The position numbers and the translations under genes are program-made. DNA of 64,000 bases from Cyclobacteriaceae bacterium (lineage in GTDB: Bacteria; Bacteroidota; Bacteroidia; Cytophagales; Cyclobacteriaceae): assembly GCA_028285685.1 (NCBI GenBank), contig JANQOR010000004.1:186001-250000 (forward strand), written 5' to 3'. Shown here piece after piece: positions 52,216 through 61,435 of the stretch. Each line of letters begins with the position of its first letter. The stretch's first letter is position 1. The notes beneath the pieces were generated by a model. The model did no database searches, was not told the origin of the DNA, and saw only the letters and a program-made list of their open reading frames with translations.

Positions 52216-53919
52216 ATGAAGAAGCCAATCCTATGCCTACTGATCATTTCCTTTTTTGTTTCCTGCCAAAGCAACGAGGAAGGATACGACCTGGTCTTGT
52301 CCAATGGTAAAATATGGACAGGAGAACAAAACACGCCTTGGGCGAAATGGGTAGCTGTTAAAGGGAACAGAATCGTTGCACTTGGAGACGGGGAAGCTCC
52401 TGACGGCTCAAAGAGCATAGATTTGGCAGGGCGACTTGCTTTGCCGGGCTTCAATGACTCACATGTCCATTTTGCCTCTGCCGGCAGTTTGCTATTGGGA
52501 ATTAACTTGCTGGATGTAAACTCAGACAGCCTGTTCAGGCAGCGGGTGATAGAAACTACTGAACGCCTTCCGAAAGGCAGTTGGATTACGCGAGGAGATT
52601 GGGGCGCATATGAAGCTTGGGCGGTTGGCTCAAGTGGAGGTAGTGAAAAAAAGAGGCCTTATGAGCCTTATCGTGCACTCATCGATGATGTAACAGAAGA
52701 TTATCCCGTATTGGTTTCGAGATACGATCGCCTGGTTGGACTTGCAAATAAGGCTGCCCTGGATGTATTGGGCATTGAATCTAAGACTGGGATTTTAAGG
52801 GGGACCAAGCTTTGGGAGGCAAGGGCTGCAATTCCGGAAAAGTCATTTGAACGTAGGCTAGAAGAGGCTCGGAGAGGACTTGAGGAATGCAGAAAATGGG
52901 GTGTGACAACTGTTCAGGATATGTCACCGGTGGACCAGGTTGACATCTATCGGAAACTTGGTGAAGATGGAGAGCTGACCTGTCGAATCAACTTCTGCCC
53001 GAGTTCATTGGACTACTACACAACGATGATCAATGACGATTGGACCATTGACTGGGATCACCCAGAAGGGCCAAGACCTGCTAGTGATACACTATTTACC
53101 GACTGGATTACTTTCGGAACGATAAAAACACACATCGACGGTATCATGGGCGCACGCACCGCCCGCTTCTATGAGCCATACAGCGACAACACGATTGAGC
53201 GAACCTGGTGGCGGGGAGGATGGCGTCAGTTTTCTCAGGATATGTCTTCATTCAAGGACATGATAGTAAAGGCAGATCGTGGTGGTATCCAACTGCGCAT
53301 TCATGCGATTGGTGACGAGGCAAACTCAATCCTTCTGGATATACTCGATACATTGAAAGCTGTCAATGGGGAAAAGGAGCGTCGCTTCAGACTCGTCCAC
53401 GCCCAAGTCATCGCTCCGCAGGATTTTGGAAGATTTAATGACCACAAGGTGGTTGCGGAAGTTCAGCCCTATCACGTGACGGACGATATGCGCTGGATGG
53501 AGGAACGCATAGGATTTGAGCGATGCAAAGGAGCCTACGCCTTCAAGACTTTGCAAGAGAGCGGAAGTATTCTCTCCTTTGGTTCGGACTGGCCTGGCAC
53601 CAACGCTTCATACTATCCGATCAATCCACTGTTCGGGCTGTATGCTGCGGTCACACGACAAACAGTGAATGGTGAGCCTGCAAACGGGTGGTTTCCTGAA
53701 CAGAAGATTTCTCTGGAAGATGCACTGAAGGCTTATACATGGGGATCGTCTTTTGGAGCTTTTGAAGAGAAAATAAAGGGAACGATTACCCCTGGTAAAT
53801 TGGCAGACTTTGCCGTCCTCGATACCGACCTGTTCGAAACAGAGCCATCAGAGTGGCTGGAAGCCAATGTCGACTATACGATCGTGGATGGAAAGGTGGT
53901 TTACGAGCGAGGTGACTGA
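52216..53919 (+). CDS. Amidohydrolase (YtcJ-like) lipoprotein, second copy
   Basis: A 567-residue protein with lipobox 'IISFFVSCQSNE' and the same layout as the enzyme at 24091-25770: 'GFNDSHVHFASAG' for the first His pair, 'LRIHAIGDEANSILLDIL', 'RLVHAQVIAPQD' and the Asp in 'SFGSDWPGTNASYYP'. An insertion with 'WAVGSSGGSEKKRPYEPY' is specific to this copy. It ends 'VDYTIVDGKVVYERGD'. Substrate unknown; the two copies are diverged paralogues rather than a recent duplication. It converges on the metallo-hydrolase gene with 2 bases between. Confidence 0.87.
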   Translation: MKKPILCLLIISFFVSCQSNEEGYDLVLSNGKIWTGEQNTPWAKWVAVKGNRIVALGDGEAPDGSKSIDLAGRLALPGFNDSHVHFASAGSLLLGINLLDVNSDSLFRQRVIETTERLPKGSWITRGDWGAYEAWAVGSSGGSEKKRPYEPYRALIDDVTEDYPVLVSRYDRLVGLANKAALDVLGIESKTGILRGTKLWEARAAIPEKSFERRLEEARRGLEECRKWGVTTVQDMSPVDQVDIYRKLGEDGELTCRINFCPSSLDYYTTMINDDWTIDWDHPEGPRPASDTLFTDWITFGTIKTHIDGIMGARTARFYEPYSDNTIERTWWRGGWRQFSQDMSSFKDMIVKADRGGIQLRIHAIGDEANSILLDILDTLKAVNGEKERRFRLVHAQVIAPQDFGRFNDHKVVAEVQPYHVTDDMRWMEERIGFERCKGAYAFKTLQESGSILSFGSDWPGTNASYYPINPLFGLYAAVTRQTVNGEPANGWFPEQKISLEDALKAYTWGSSFGAFEEKIKGTITPGKLADFAVLDTDLFETEPSEWLEANVDYTIVDGKVVYERGD

Positions 53920-53921
53920 TG

Positions 53922-55040
53922 TTAGTCTGCTCGCATGGCAGTGCTCGTTTCATCCCCATTTAAAAAAGTTAGACCAGATCCATCTGGATTAAACTCGAGC
54001 CACATAGAAATACTTCCACCTAAATGGAATAGTTGGTCAGATTGAGGAATTAGCTCCGATATGTATTGATATGGTGTCTTTTTTCTAACAAATAGTTTGC
54101 CCTCAGAAAAATAGATTTCTTCCTGGGTATCGTCTTCATATTGATAGATCCCAACATAAGCTTTGAGAGTTTCACTATCAACTGGGTATTTAGGTATAAG
54201 ATCGATGGAAATGGTCCGTTCGATAAATCGTTTTAACCTGGCTTGCGGGATAGTTGCGCCAGTTCGGTCATCAATGAAATCCTGTTTGATGCGATTGAGC
54301 TCTTCGTTTCCGACCATTTCATCAACAGAAATACCTGCACGATTCAACTCAGAAACCTTGCTTAGCCACTCTCCAGTTGCTTTCCTATACTTGAGAAGCC
54401 CGGCAGCATTTGCGGGTAAGCCATGCCCGGGGACGTATTTCGTTTGTTCATTCCCAAGGCTTAGAGCTAGATCAATTGCCTCGAACTGCCCCTTTACCCC
54501 ACCAGAGTTAAAGGTGGCGTACCAGTTATTCGTGAAAGTGTCTCCCATGAAAACAATGTTGCTCTCCTTGAAATAGATGAGCGCATCACAGAAAGAATGA
54601 GACACGGTAGCGTGAACTTCAATCGTTTGATCATCAGTCACCAACGTAAGTTTATCCTTGAAATAAGAATTACCTCTTCCGCCTTCAAAGGGCGCATTTT
54701 CTTGCATATAAACAGTTGCTCCATTTTCCATGAATAGTGAGTTGGCTCCCGCATGATCGGAATCTGCATGTGTATTGATTACATGCCGAATTGGTTTGTC
54801 TGAAATGGTTCGGATAATGCCTAGTAGTTTTTCGTTTGTTTCTGCCTTCATGCCATCTACTAGCAATAGCTCGTTCTTGCCAATGAATAATCCAACATTG
54901 GCGCCCTGGCCACTACCTCCATAAAGAACATATATGTTGTCAGTTAATTGTTCCGGTATTATTCTCGGCTCATCTTGTGCGAGAGCAAGGTGGGAGAAAA
55001 TGCATACGATAAGGTTGGTCAATAATGACTTTATTTTCAT
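53922..55040 (-). CDS. Metallo-beta-lactamase-fold hydrolase, secreted, altered metal motif
   Basis: From the ATG at 55040 the protein has 372 residues and a clean signal peptide (MKIKSLLTNLIVCIFSHLAL then AQ); the upstream in-frame start adds a charged leader. MBL features are 'GANVGLFIGKNELLLVDGMK', the metal motif 'INTHADSDHAGAN', 'ALIYFKESNIVFMGDTFTN' and 'KYVPGHGLP'. The usual HxHxDH reads HADSDH, so the second His is Asp, which changes one zinc site. The C-terminal 110 residues (after 'DLIPKYPVDSETLKAYVGIY') form a small beta domain of the kind found after many secreted hydrolases. Substrate unknown. Confidence 0.85.
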   Translation of the reverse strand: MKIKSLLTNLIVCIFSHLALAQDEPRIIPEQLTDNIYVLYGGSGQGANVGLFIGKNELLLVDGMKAETNEKLLGIIRTISDKPIRHVINTHADSDHAGANSLFMENGATVYMQENAPFEGGRGNSYFKDKLTLVTDDQTIEVHATVSHSFCDALIYFKESNIVFMGDTFTNNWYATFNSGGVKGQFEAIDLALSLGNEQTKYVPGHGLPANAAGLLKYRKATGEWLSKVSELNRAGISVDEMVGNEELNRIKQDFIDDRTGATIPQARLKRFIERTISIDLIPKYPVDSETLKAYVGIYQYEDDTQEEIYFSEGKLFVRKKTPYQYISELIPQSDQLFHLGGSISMWLEFNPDGSGLTFLNGDETSTAMRAD

Positions 55041-55149
55041 CTTGATGTTTTTTCTGATTTGTTTCAAGTTCAACATCCAGCGTATACAGATATTTGATGC
55101 CGGAGGTTACGAATTGTAGGTAAGCAAAAGGTAAATGGGAGTAGTTTGG

Positions 55150-56358
55150 CTATTCGTTCTCGTACCAGCTTTCCCGCACGTATTCGGCATCCCGTGATTC
55201 TTCTTCCCGATTCTTCATGATCAGATGAGTTTTATCGATTCGTCGACTACGGTAGCCTAACAGATGAAAAAATTGTTTTGTGAAGAGAAAGGCAATTTTC
55301 TGATTGACTCTAAGTGTATGCTTCTTTGGATCTTGCCATTTTATCCCGGGAAGTATGGTTAGCCATTTGTCAAGCCTGAACTTTCTAAGCAATCCGGAGA
55401 GAACCAGATAAATAGAAGGTATTCTCCTGATAGTAAAGTAACCTTCAATGCCTTGTGTTTGGTAGAGTGGCATAAAGATTCGTCCATCGCTCTGAGCTTT
55501 GATAGCTTTTCCATTGCTGTCCGCCAGTACCTGTCCTGTTCTTACACGTTGGAAATTAAAGTAGCCCGGACGCATTTTAAACTCCTCATCAGGTTGGATG
55601 AGGTAACGAAAGTAGATCTCATAGATGTTTCTAACATCTCCTGTCGTTTTTGCTAAACGATCATAGCACTGATGAAAATTGATGTTCTTTTTTTTAATAC
55701 TCCCACAGAACACCATTGACAGGTAAATAAATGCCATATGATTTTCGATGGAAGACATGTTGTCGTGCTGACCAGCCTCATAGCCAAAGGCTACATATCC
55801 AAGCTCATTAATGTAGCTAAGGATCGGACCCTCCAGGTATTCCTCAATTCCTAGTATGATCGGTAGGGGATATTGCACCGTAAATTTTCGATTGAGCATA
55901 CTATCATTGACGGTCAGAAAGGGCACCGTCTCGCTGGAGGTCGTATGAAGATCAAAAAAATAGAAAGGACCACTGTTAGTACTTAGAATCTCCTTTACCA
56001 CCTTGTATATCTCTACTTGTTGCGCAATGTCCTCATTAGCGGCATCTTTGACTGAATCGGGCAATCGATGGATTCTATCCTCCATCCACACTCGATTTAA
56101 GTCCTCTTCGTGATACCTGACACCTCTTTCAAGTGCCCACAGGTTTCCTGCAATAGCGTAGATGCAGCCTTTGACCAGTGTTCGATCTACTTCTTGTAGC
56201 ACTTTTTTCAAGGCAAAGACGCCGGATGGTTCATTCCCATGAATTCCACCCATAAAAATGAGTGTCGGTCCCTCTCCTGATCCCTCAATGTGATCTATGA
56301 TTCGATCTGTTTCGATTGAATGATCAAGTGCCTTGCTATGCACTTTAATCATGATCAA
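55150..56358 (-). CDS. Succinylglutamate desuccinylase / aspartoacylase-like zinc protein
   Basis: A 402-residue protein of the AstE/AspA (M14-like) fold. The zinc-binding 'LIFMGGIHGNEPSGVFAL' supplies His and Glu, and 'FYFFDLHTTSSETVPFL' supplies the second His. 'GNLWALERGVRYHEEDLNRVW' is also conserved (shown here as 'RGVRYHEEDLNRVW'). The C-terminal region 'MRPGYFNFQRVRTGQVLADS' forms the beta domain. Such enzymes remove acyl groups from amino acids. Its start overlaps the stop of the GCS2-CBS gene by 14 bases (8 if M3 is used), so the two are translated together and likely share a pathway on a glutamyl or N-acyl compound. Confidence 0.85.
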   Translation of the reverse strand: MIMIKVHSKALDHSIETDRIIDHIEGSGEGPTLIFMGGIHGNEPSGVFALKKVLQEVDRTLVKGCIYAIAGNLWALERGVRYHEEDLNRVWMEDRIHRLPDSVKDAANEDIAQQVEIYKVVKEILSTNSGPFYFFDLHTTSSETVPFLTVNDSMLNRKFTVQYPLPIILGIEEYLEGPILSYINELGYVAFGYEAGQHDNMSSIENHMAFIYLSMVFCGSIKKKNINFHQCYDRLAKTTGDVRNIYEIYFRYLIQPDEEFKMRPGYFNFQRVRTGQVLADSNGKAIKAQSDGRIFMPLYQTQGIEGYFTIRRIPSIYLVLSGLLRKFRLDKWLTILPGIKWQDPKKHTLRVNQKIAFLFTKQFFHLLGYRSRRIDKTHLIMKNREEESRDAEYVRESWYENE

Positions 56359-58213
56359 ACTTTATCAGATCAGCAATGGTGACAATACCTACCAGGTGCT
56401 CATCCTGGGTGACGGGCAAGCAGCCGATTTCTCGCTCCTTCATGAAAGATATGGCCTCCTGAATCGGAGTTTCCAGGGTAGTGGTCTCAACTTGATTTGT
56501 CATGATATCTACCACTTTCATGTTTTCGGTAAGAGCATTTGACTTCTCAAAGCGATCTACATGTGTTAGCGTAAGTAAGCCGCACAGATCTCCTGAATCA
56601 TTCTCCACAGGGAGATGGTGTATGTTTTGCCATTTCATGATGTTAATTGCCAGGTCGGCTAGATCATTTTCGTTGACTGTAAATAGCTGTGTGGACATGA
56701 CATGACAGATGAGATGCGCTGAATCATGAATGTGCGACGAATCTTCCTCAATCGGCCATTCATGCACAGGGTTTCCTACAAATTGATGATTATACATGGA
56801 TTGGGTAAGTGCAAGCAAAGCATCATCTCTCTGCTTGGTCTTTCGAAGGTTTCGATATTTTCGAATGGTCCATTGTGCACCGGTAATCTTGGCGGCTCTT
56901 TCTTCAATCACATTCAGCAACCGATCCTTGTCTTCCTTGTCAATGTTCATTTTCCCAAGTCCCGTGTGAGCAATTGGCAGCAGCTCTCTCGTTACAAGTT
57001 CCCGGACGGACATAAAGCGATCCTGCCATAGGAGCACAGACTCTTTTCCTGTCCTCGCTGCTTTGATGAAATTTGATTTTGCGTCCCGGAAATCCATAGC
57101 GGATCCCATGTCATCAAAGGCCTTTGGTCGCCCCATCATTAGGCCAATCCAAAAAGCGAAATTCGCCATCTCATCGAGGATGGTAGGCCCGGACGGGATA
57201 TATCTATTTTCGATTCGCAAGTGTGGCTTACCGTTCCCTACTCCGTAGCATGGGCGGTTCCACCGATAGATGCTTCCGTTATGAGTGTTGAGCGCCTGAA
57301 GTTTTGGGATCTTTCCAGCATCTAATTCGTCAATGGAATTGCTTTCGATCTCCTTGGAAAAGAGGACCTGATACCTGGAAATTTCATTTTTGAAAAAGTC
57401 TGCAGCTGTGCCGAATGCCCAGGAGTCGCCAAACGTCACGCGAGCCTGCTGATCTTTTAAAGCGTAGGATGAAGTTCGTGTGTCGATACTTTGTTGGAAG
57501 AGCGCGATCCGGGTTTCGCTCCACAATTCCCGGCCGAGGAGGAGGGGAGAGTTGGATGAGATTCCCATCACAGGACCGGAGATGGCCTGGGCCCAATTGT
57601 AACTAGGTATGAAGTCCTCCGCCTCGGTTTGAAGGTGCATTTGAAAACTGGTGTTGCAAGCTTCGAATAACACGGAATCGTGCATGATCGATAACTCGTC
57701 GATTCCCCGGATACGCAACTGGAAGTCATCGCCGCGGTGCTTCTTCATCATTTCATTCAGGACCCAGTACCGGGGATTTGGTGTCATGTAGTCAAAGACC
57801 AGCTCGCTCTTGGCAATCGTGGGAAGAATGCCGGTTAGCAGAATGTAGGTATCATACTCCTTTGCAACATCTAAAGCTTTGTTGAGGAGCTCACGTAATT
57901 TCTGTTCAGCGACCGAAAAACAATTACCGGTCAACTCTAAAGGGTCGAGATTTATCTCAAGATTATATTGGGCAATCTCCGTTGTGAAATGAGGATCGTC
58001 TAGCGCCTTCAGGATCTGTTCGGACGTTTTGGCGGGACGCCAGTTTTCGTTGATCAAACAAAATTCCTGTTCTGCACCAATCCTGGTAATGCCACTCTCA
58101 ATCATTCCCTTTTCCAACATTATTTCAAGCGCCTTGATATCATCAAGCAAGTGCTTAACAAAGCTGGTGTGTACTTCTTCGTCGGTGGTTGTCCTTATGC
58201 TATGATCACCCAT
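56345..58213 (-). CDS. GCS2-like glutamate-cysteine ligase-family protein with C-terminal CBS pair
   Basis: A 622-residue protein from the ATG at 58213 (MGDHSIRTTTDEEVHTSFV). Residues about 20-400 belong to the GCS2 (YbdK-like) carboxylate-amine ligase fold: 'SGITRIGAEQEFCLINENW', 'IAQYNLEINLDPLELTGNCF' and 'SSNSPLLLGRELWSETRIAL'. The last 130 residues are two CBS domains: 'MSTQLFTVNENDLADLAINI' to 'THVDRF', and 'IMTNQVETTTLETPIQEAIS' to 'GIVTIADLIKFDHD', which bind adenosyl ligands. It should join a glutamate-like carboxylate to an amine. The overlapping aspartoacylase-like gene may act on the product. Confidence 0.82.
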   Translation of the reverse strand: MGDHSIRTTTDEEVHTSFVKHLLDDIKALEIMLEKGMIESGITRIGAEQEFCLINENWRPAKTSEQILKALDDPHFTTEIAQYNLEINLDPLELTGNCFSVAEQKLRELLNKALDVAKEYDTYILLTGILPTIAKSELVFDYMTPNPRYWVLNEMMKKHRGDDFQLRIRGIDELSIMHDSVLFEACNTSFQMHLQTEAEDFIPSYNWAQAISGPVMGISSNSPLLLGRELWSETRIALFQQSIDTRTSSYALKDQQARVTFGDSWAFGTAADFFKNEISRYQVLFSKEIESNSIDELDAGKIPKLQALNTHNGSIYRWNRPCYGVGNGKPHLRIENRYIPSGPTILDEMANFAFWIGLMMGRPKAFDDMGSAMDFRDAKSNFIKAARTGKESVLLWQDRFMSVRELVTRELLPIAHTGLGKMNIDKEDKDRLLNVIEERAAKITGAQWTIRKYRNLRKTKQRDDALLALTQSMYNHQFVGNPVHEWPIEEDSSHIHDSAHLICHVMSTQLFTVNENDLADLAINIMKWQNIHHLPVENDSGDLCGLLTLTHVDRFEKSNALTENMKVVDIMTNQVETTTLETPIQEAISFMKEREIGCLPVTQDEHLVGIVTIADLIKFDHD

Positions 58214-58467
58214 AGGTTGAGGTTGAGTTAATGACACAAAGATGAAAGGTAATGAGTCTTGCAGAATGATCAAAGCCATAGGAGGGGATGACTTTTATCT
58301 GAAGATCAAATTTCTGGTAGTCGTCAGGTAAAGAAATGTGCAAGAGCCTAATAATTGTTTTTAGAAGCCTAAGGATAGAAGTTACACAAACGATGTAGCT
58401 GCTTAACTATCAGAATAATAGGTAGTTAAACAAAAATTGTAGTAATCTTCTACAATCCCAAATTTAT

Positions 58468-59541
58468 CTACAATTTCTCTATATACTGCCTGATCTTTCG
58501 AGCCACAGGACTGGCTGCTGAGCTATAGTTGGACATGACGATCACCACATATCCACTGTCCGGAAAGATGTCCAGGTTGGAGTTGATACCTGGGAATCCG
58601 CCTCCGTGCCCGATCACTTTCCCAGCTGAACTAGACTTTAGACTGAAGCCATACCCGTAGCTCGAGGTATGGTTTTTCCAGAGCAGATCCAGTGAAGATT
58701 TAGTGACAAGTTTTTCATTGATAAGGGCTTGAGAAAATTTGTGTAAATTTCTCACGGTAGAAAATCCGCCACCCGCCGGACCGCCCTTAAGCACATGTTT
58801 GTAAATGTTATTTTCCCAGCCGTATTCATTGTCTTTTGTCCTTACATATCCTATGGCTAGATTCTCCACGGGCTGGTCCATTTCATAGCAGTCGGTGTCT
58901 AACATTCCCGCTGGTTGGTAAATGTTTTCTCGGATATAATCAAAATAATCTTGCCCTGTGACCTTTTCAATCACCACACCCAAAAGTAGCATGCCGGTGT
59001 TGCTATATCGAAAGTTTTTTCCCGGCGCGGAGGATGGCCGACCTCCTCTTACCAGGGGTTTGTAATCCTCTACTTTTCGAAACTGCTGACGTGAAGAACT
59101 CCAGTAGGTGCTGTTGAAATAGCTGCCAAGTCCGCTTGTGTGGGAAAGCAAATGATGGACGGTGATTTGGTTAGTGATCTCAGTCGGAAGCCAACTTTCA
59201 TCGACGTACTTGCTGATCGGATCATCTAGAGTAAGGTGCCCTCTTTCAACAAGCTGAAGAATACCCACTGAGGTGAACATCTTGTTCATAGACCCAAGGT
59301 TGAACTTCGTGTCAATGTTGTTGGCGACATGATACCTCTTGGAGGCTTCGCCACAGAAATTCTCCAACAAAATTTGATCTCCTTTTGAAATCAGGACTGC
59401 ACCCGAGAACTCGTCCTTTTGACAAAGTTCGTTGATGAGTTGTTCAGTCTTTACAACCAACTCTTTGTTCTGTGCACATCCGATGATAGGAAGAAGAAGT
59501 GAGAACTGAATGAGAAATTGACTCAACTTTGGACGTATCAT
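58468..59541 (-). CDS. Serine hydrolase, class C beta-lactamase-like lipoprotein
   Basis: A 357-residue protein with a lipobox in 'FSLLLPIIGCAQNKEL'. SxxK lies in 'FNLGSMNKMFTSVGIL', the Tyr motif in 'NFRYSNTGMLLLG' (YSN, the canonical YxN) and HxG in 'VIGHGGGFPGINSNL'. 'HLLSHTSGLGSYFNST' is a conserved loop. It is a periplasmic penicillin-binding-like hydrolase of unknown substrate. It stands 163 bases downstream of ggt on the same strand, and the gap holds only AT-rich low-complexity sequence. Confidence 0.85.
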   Translation of the reverse strand: MIRPKLSQFLIQFSLLLPIIGCAQNKELVVKTEQLINELCQKDEFSGAVLISKGDQILLENFCGEASKRYHVANNIDTKFNLGSMNKMFTSVGILQLVERGHLTLDDPISKYVDESWLPTEITNQITVHHLLSHTSGLGSYFNSTYWSSSRQQFRKVEDYKPLVRGGRPSSAPGKNFRYSNTGMLLLGVVIEKVTGQDYFDYIRENIYQPAGMLDTDCYEMDQPVENLAIGYVRTKDNEYGWENNIYKHVLKGGPAGGGFSTVRNLHKFSQALINEKLVTKSSLDLLWKNHTSSYGYGFSLKSSSAGKVIGHGGGFPGINSNLDIFPDSGYVVIVMSNYSSAASPVARKIRQYIEKL

Positions 59542-59704
59542 TTTGGGTTTGCGATTTGCTTCCTTGATACGAAAATTCTCCAGACAAGGACAGGCCTATT
59601 GTGTTAATCTTTGTGAAGTAGGACGGTGATCAGAGCCAATCAGAAATCCAAAAATCTAAAATCCAAAATCCCCCAATCTACCATCTTCAAATCCCAAAAT
59701 CGAC

Positions 59705-61384
59705 CTAGTACCCACTTGCCTTTCCTTCGCCGCTCGAGGAATCAGAAGCTCCCACCATAATTCCGTTCTCTGCATCATACCGGATGCCCATCAAAACTCC
59801 GAGTCTGCTTCTATCGGAGAGGGTGTGTCCCATTGCTTCAAGCGCTTTCCTCGTATCGGGTGAAAGCATGTCCCGCTCGTAGATGATTCGATCCGGTAGC
59901 CATTGATGATGTATTTTCATGACTTCAATCGCTCGATGGATTTCCATATCGAATTCGAGAACGTTTAGGACGGTCTGAAAAACCGTATTAATAATTGTGC
60001 GACCACCAGGGCTGCCAATGACAAGGTAAGGTTTGCCATCTTTTGCCACGATAGTGGGGGTCATACTTGAAAGCATTCTTTTCTCTGGCTCAATCAGATT
60101 TGGTTTGGTCCCAATTTGACCTCTGCTGGTCGTGACGCCTGGCACCGGATTGAAATCTCCCATTTCATTGTTAAAAATGAATCCAAGCTCCTCCGAACCT
60201 AATCTGGAGCCGTACCCATATTCTAGTGTGTATGTTAGAGAAACAGCGTTCCCGTTTTTGTCCATCACAGAGAAGTGGGTTGTGCTGTTCCCATCATACA
60301 ACTGTCCGAACCGGGAAGAGTCACTGATCGAGGCCCTTTGCATATCTATCTCCCCGAATCGATTCTTTGCATGATCTTTTGAGAGGAGTCGGTTAACAGG
60401 CATTTCGGGATTGAAATCAGGATCACCAAGATGCTCGGCTCGATCAGCAAAGGCACGACGCATGGCTTCTGCCACAAAATGAACGTATTTGGTTGAGTTG
60501 AACTCAAGCTCCTCAAAGTCTGCCAATTCCATTAGGTTCATCATTTCGATTAATGCAACACCACCAGAACTCGGCGGAGGCATCGAATAGATCTCATAGT
60601 CCTTGTAGGTACCCTTGAGTGGCTCTCGCTCGATAGCTTCGTACTTGGCCAGATCCTGCTTCGTGATCAATCCGCCATTTTTCTTCATGTAGGAAGCGAT
60701 CTTTTTGGCAACATCTCCTTTGTAAAAGCCGTCATGTCCTTTGTCTCGAATGGCGGCTAGTGTTTGTCCCAATGCAGACTGCGTCCATGTTTCACCCGGT
60801 TGCACAAGTTCACCCTGTGAATCTGCAAAATAGTCGCCCATGAATGAATCCGGTTGCCTTTCCCTGAATCGCTCAGCGGGACCATACAAGGTCCAGTTCA
60901 TGGTGAATCCCTTTGAAGCCAGATCTACAGCGGGTTGAACCAGGTCTGCCCATGAAAGGCTTCCATATTTTTGATGAGCCTTATATAGCCCTGCGACGGT
61001 GCCGGGAACACCAATGGCCTTAATGCTTAAGTGATTTTCATTTCGGATGAGATTTCCCTCTTCGTCGAGGTACATATCGTTCGTCGCTTTCAATGGAGCT
61101 TTTTCCCGAAAGTCAAAGGTGGTAACATTTCCCTCTGCATTCATAAAGACCATAAATCCACCACCGCCAATGTTTCCAGCAGAAGGATGTGTTACAGCAA
61201 GCGCAAAAGCAGTTGCAACAGCCGCATCTACAGCGTTTCCACCTTTTTTCAGGATATCGACTCCAACATCAGAAGCAATACTGCTAGTTGAGACAACCAT
61301 GCCGTTTTTGGCTTTGGTTTGGGCGATGGAGTGAGAAAAGACAATGGAAATCGAAGCAAGAAAAATGGTCAGTTTGGTTTTCAT
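59705..61384 (-). CDS. ggt: Gamma-glutamyltransferase
   Basis: A 559-residue precursor from the ATG at 61384 with signal peptide MKTKLTIFLASISIVFSHSI then AQ; an upstream in-frame start adds 17 residues and no signal. Family motifs are 'GVDILKKGGNAVDAAVATAF', 'PSAGNIGGGGFMVFMN', 'SMPPPSSGGVALIEMMNLM', the autocleavage site with catalytic Thr in 'YDGNSTTHFSVMDKNG', and 'SSMTPTIVAKDGKPYLVIGS'. The enzyme is made as one chain, cleaves itself before that Thr, and hydrolyses or transfers the gamma-glutamyl group of glutathione-like compounds in the periplasm. A GCS2-like ligase gene lies 1.5 kb further left. Confidence 0.95.
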   Translation of the reverse strand: MKTKLTIFLASISIVFSHSIAQTKAKNGMVVSTSSIASDVGVDILKKGGNAVDAAVATAFALAVTHPSAGNIGGGGFMVFMNAEGNVTTFDFREKAPLKATNDMYLDEEGNLIRNENHLSIKAIGVPGTVAGLYKAHQKYGSLSWADLVQPAVDLASKGFTMNWTLYGPAERFRERQPDSFMGDYFADSQGELVQPGETWTQSALGQTLAAIRDKGHDGFYKGDVAKKIASYMKKNGGLITKQDLAKYEAIEREPLKGTYKDYEIYSMPPPSSGGVALIEMMNLMELADFEELEFNSTKYVHFVAEAMRRAFADRAEHLGDPDFNPEMPVNRLLSKDHAKNRFGEIDMQRASISDSSRFGQLYDGNSTTHFSVMDKNGNAVSLTYTLEYGYGSRLGSEELGFIFNNEMGDFNPVPGVTTSRGQIGTKPNLIEPEKRMLSSMTPTIVAKDGKPYLVIGSPGGRTIINTVFQTVLNVLEFDMEIHRAIEVMKIHHQWLPDRIIYERDMLSPDTRKALEAMGHTLSDRSRLGVLMGIRYDAENGIMVGASDSSSGEGKASGY

Positions 61385-61435
61385 GGCTGATGGTTTAGAA
61401 ATGGAGACGGAAGATAGTGAATCTCCAGATATCAT

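Noticed and set aside
59640-59700. Repeated AAATCTAAAATCC-like sequence, with an echo at about 16590-16610
   Set aside because: It is simple AT-rich sequence common between Bacteroidota genes; I see no hairpin or fixed spacing that would make it a regulatory element or CRISPR.
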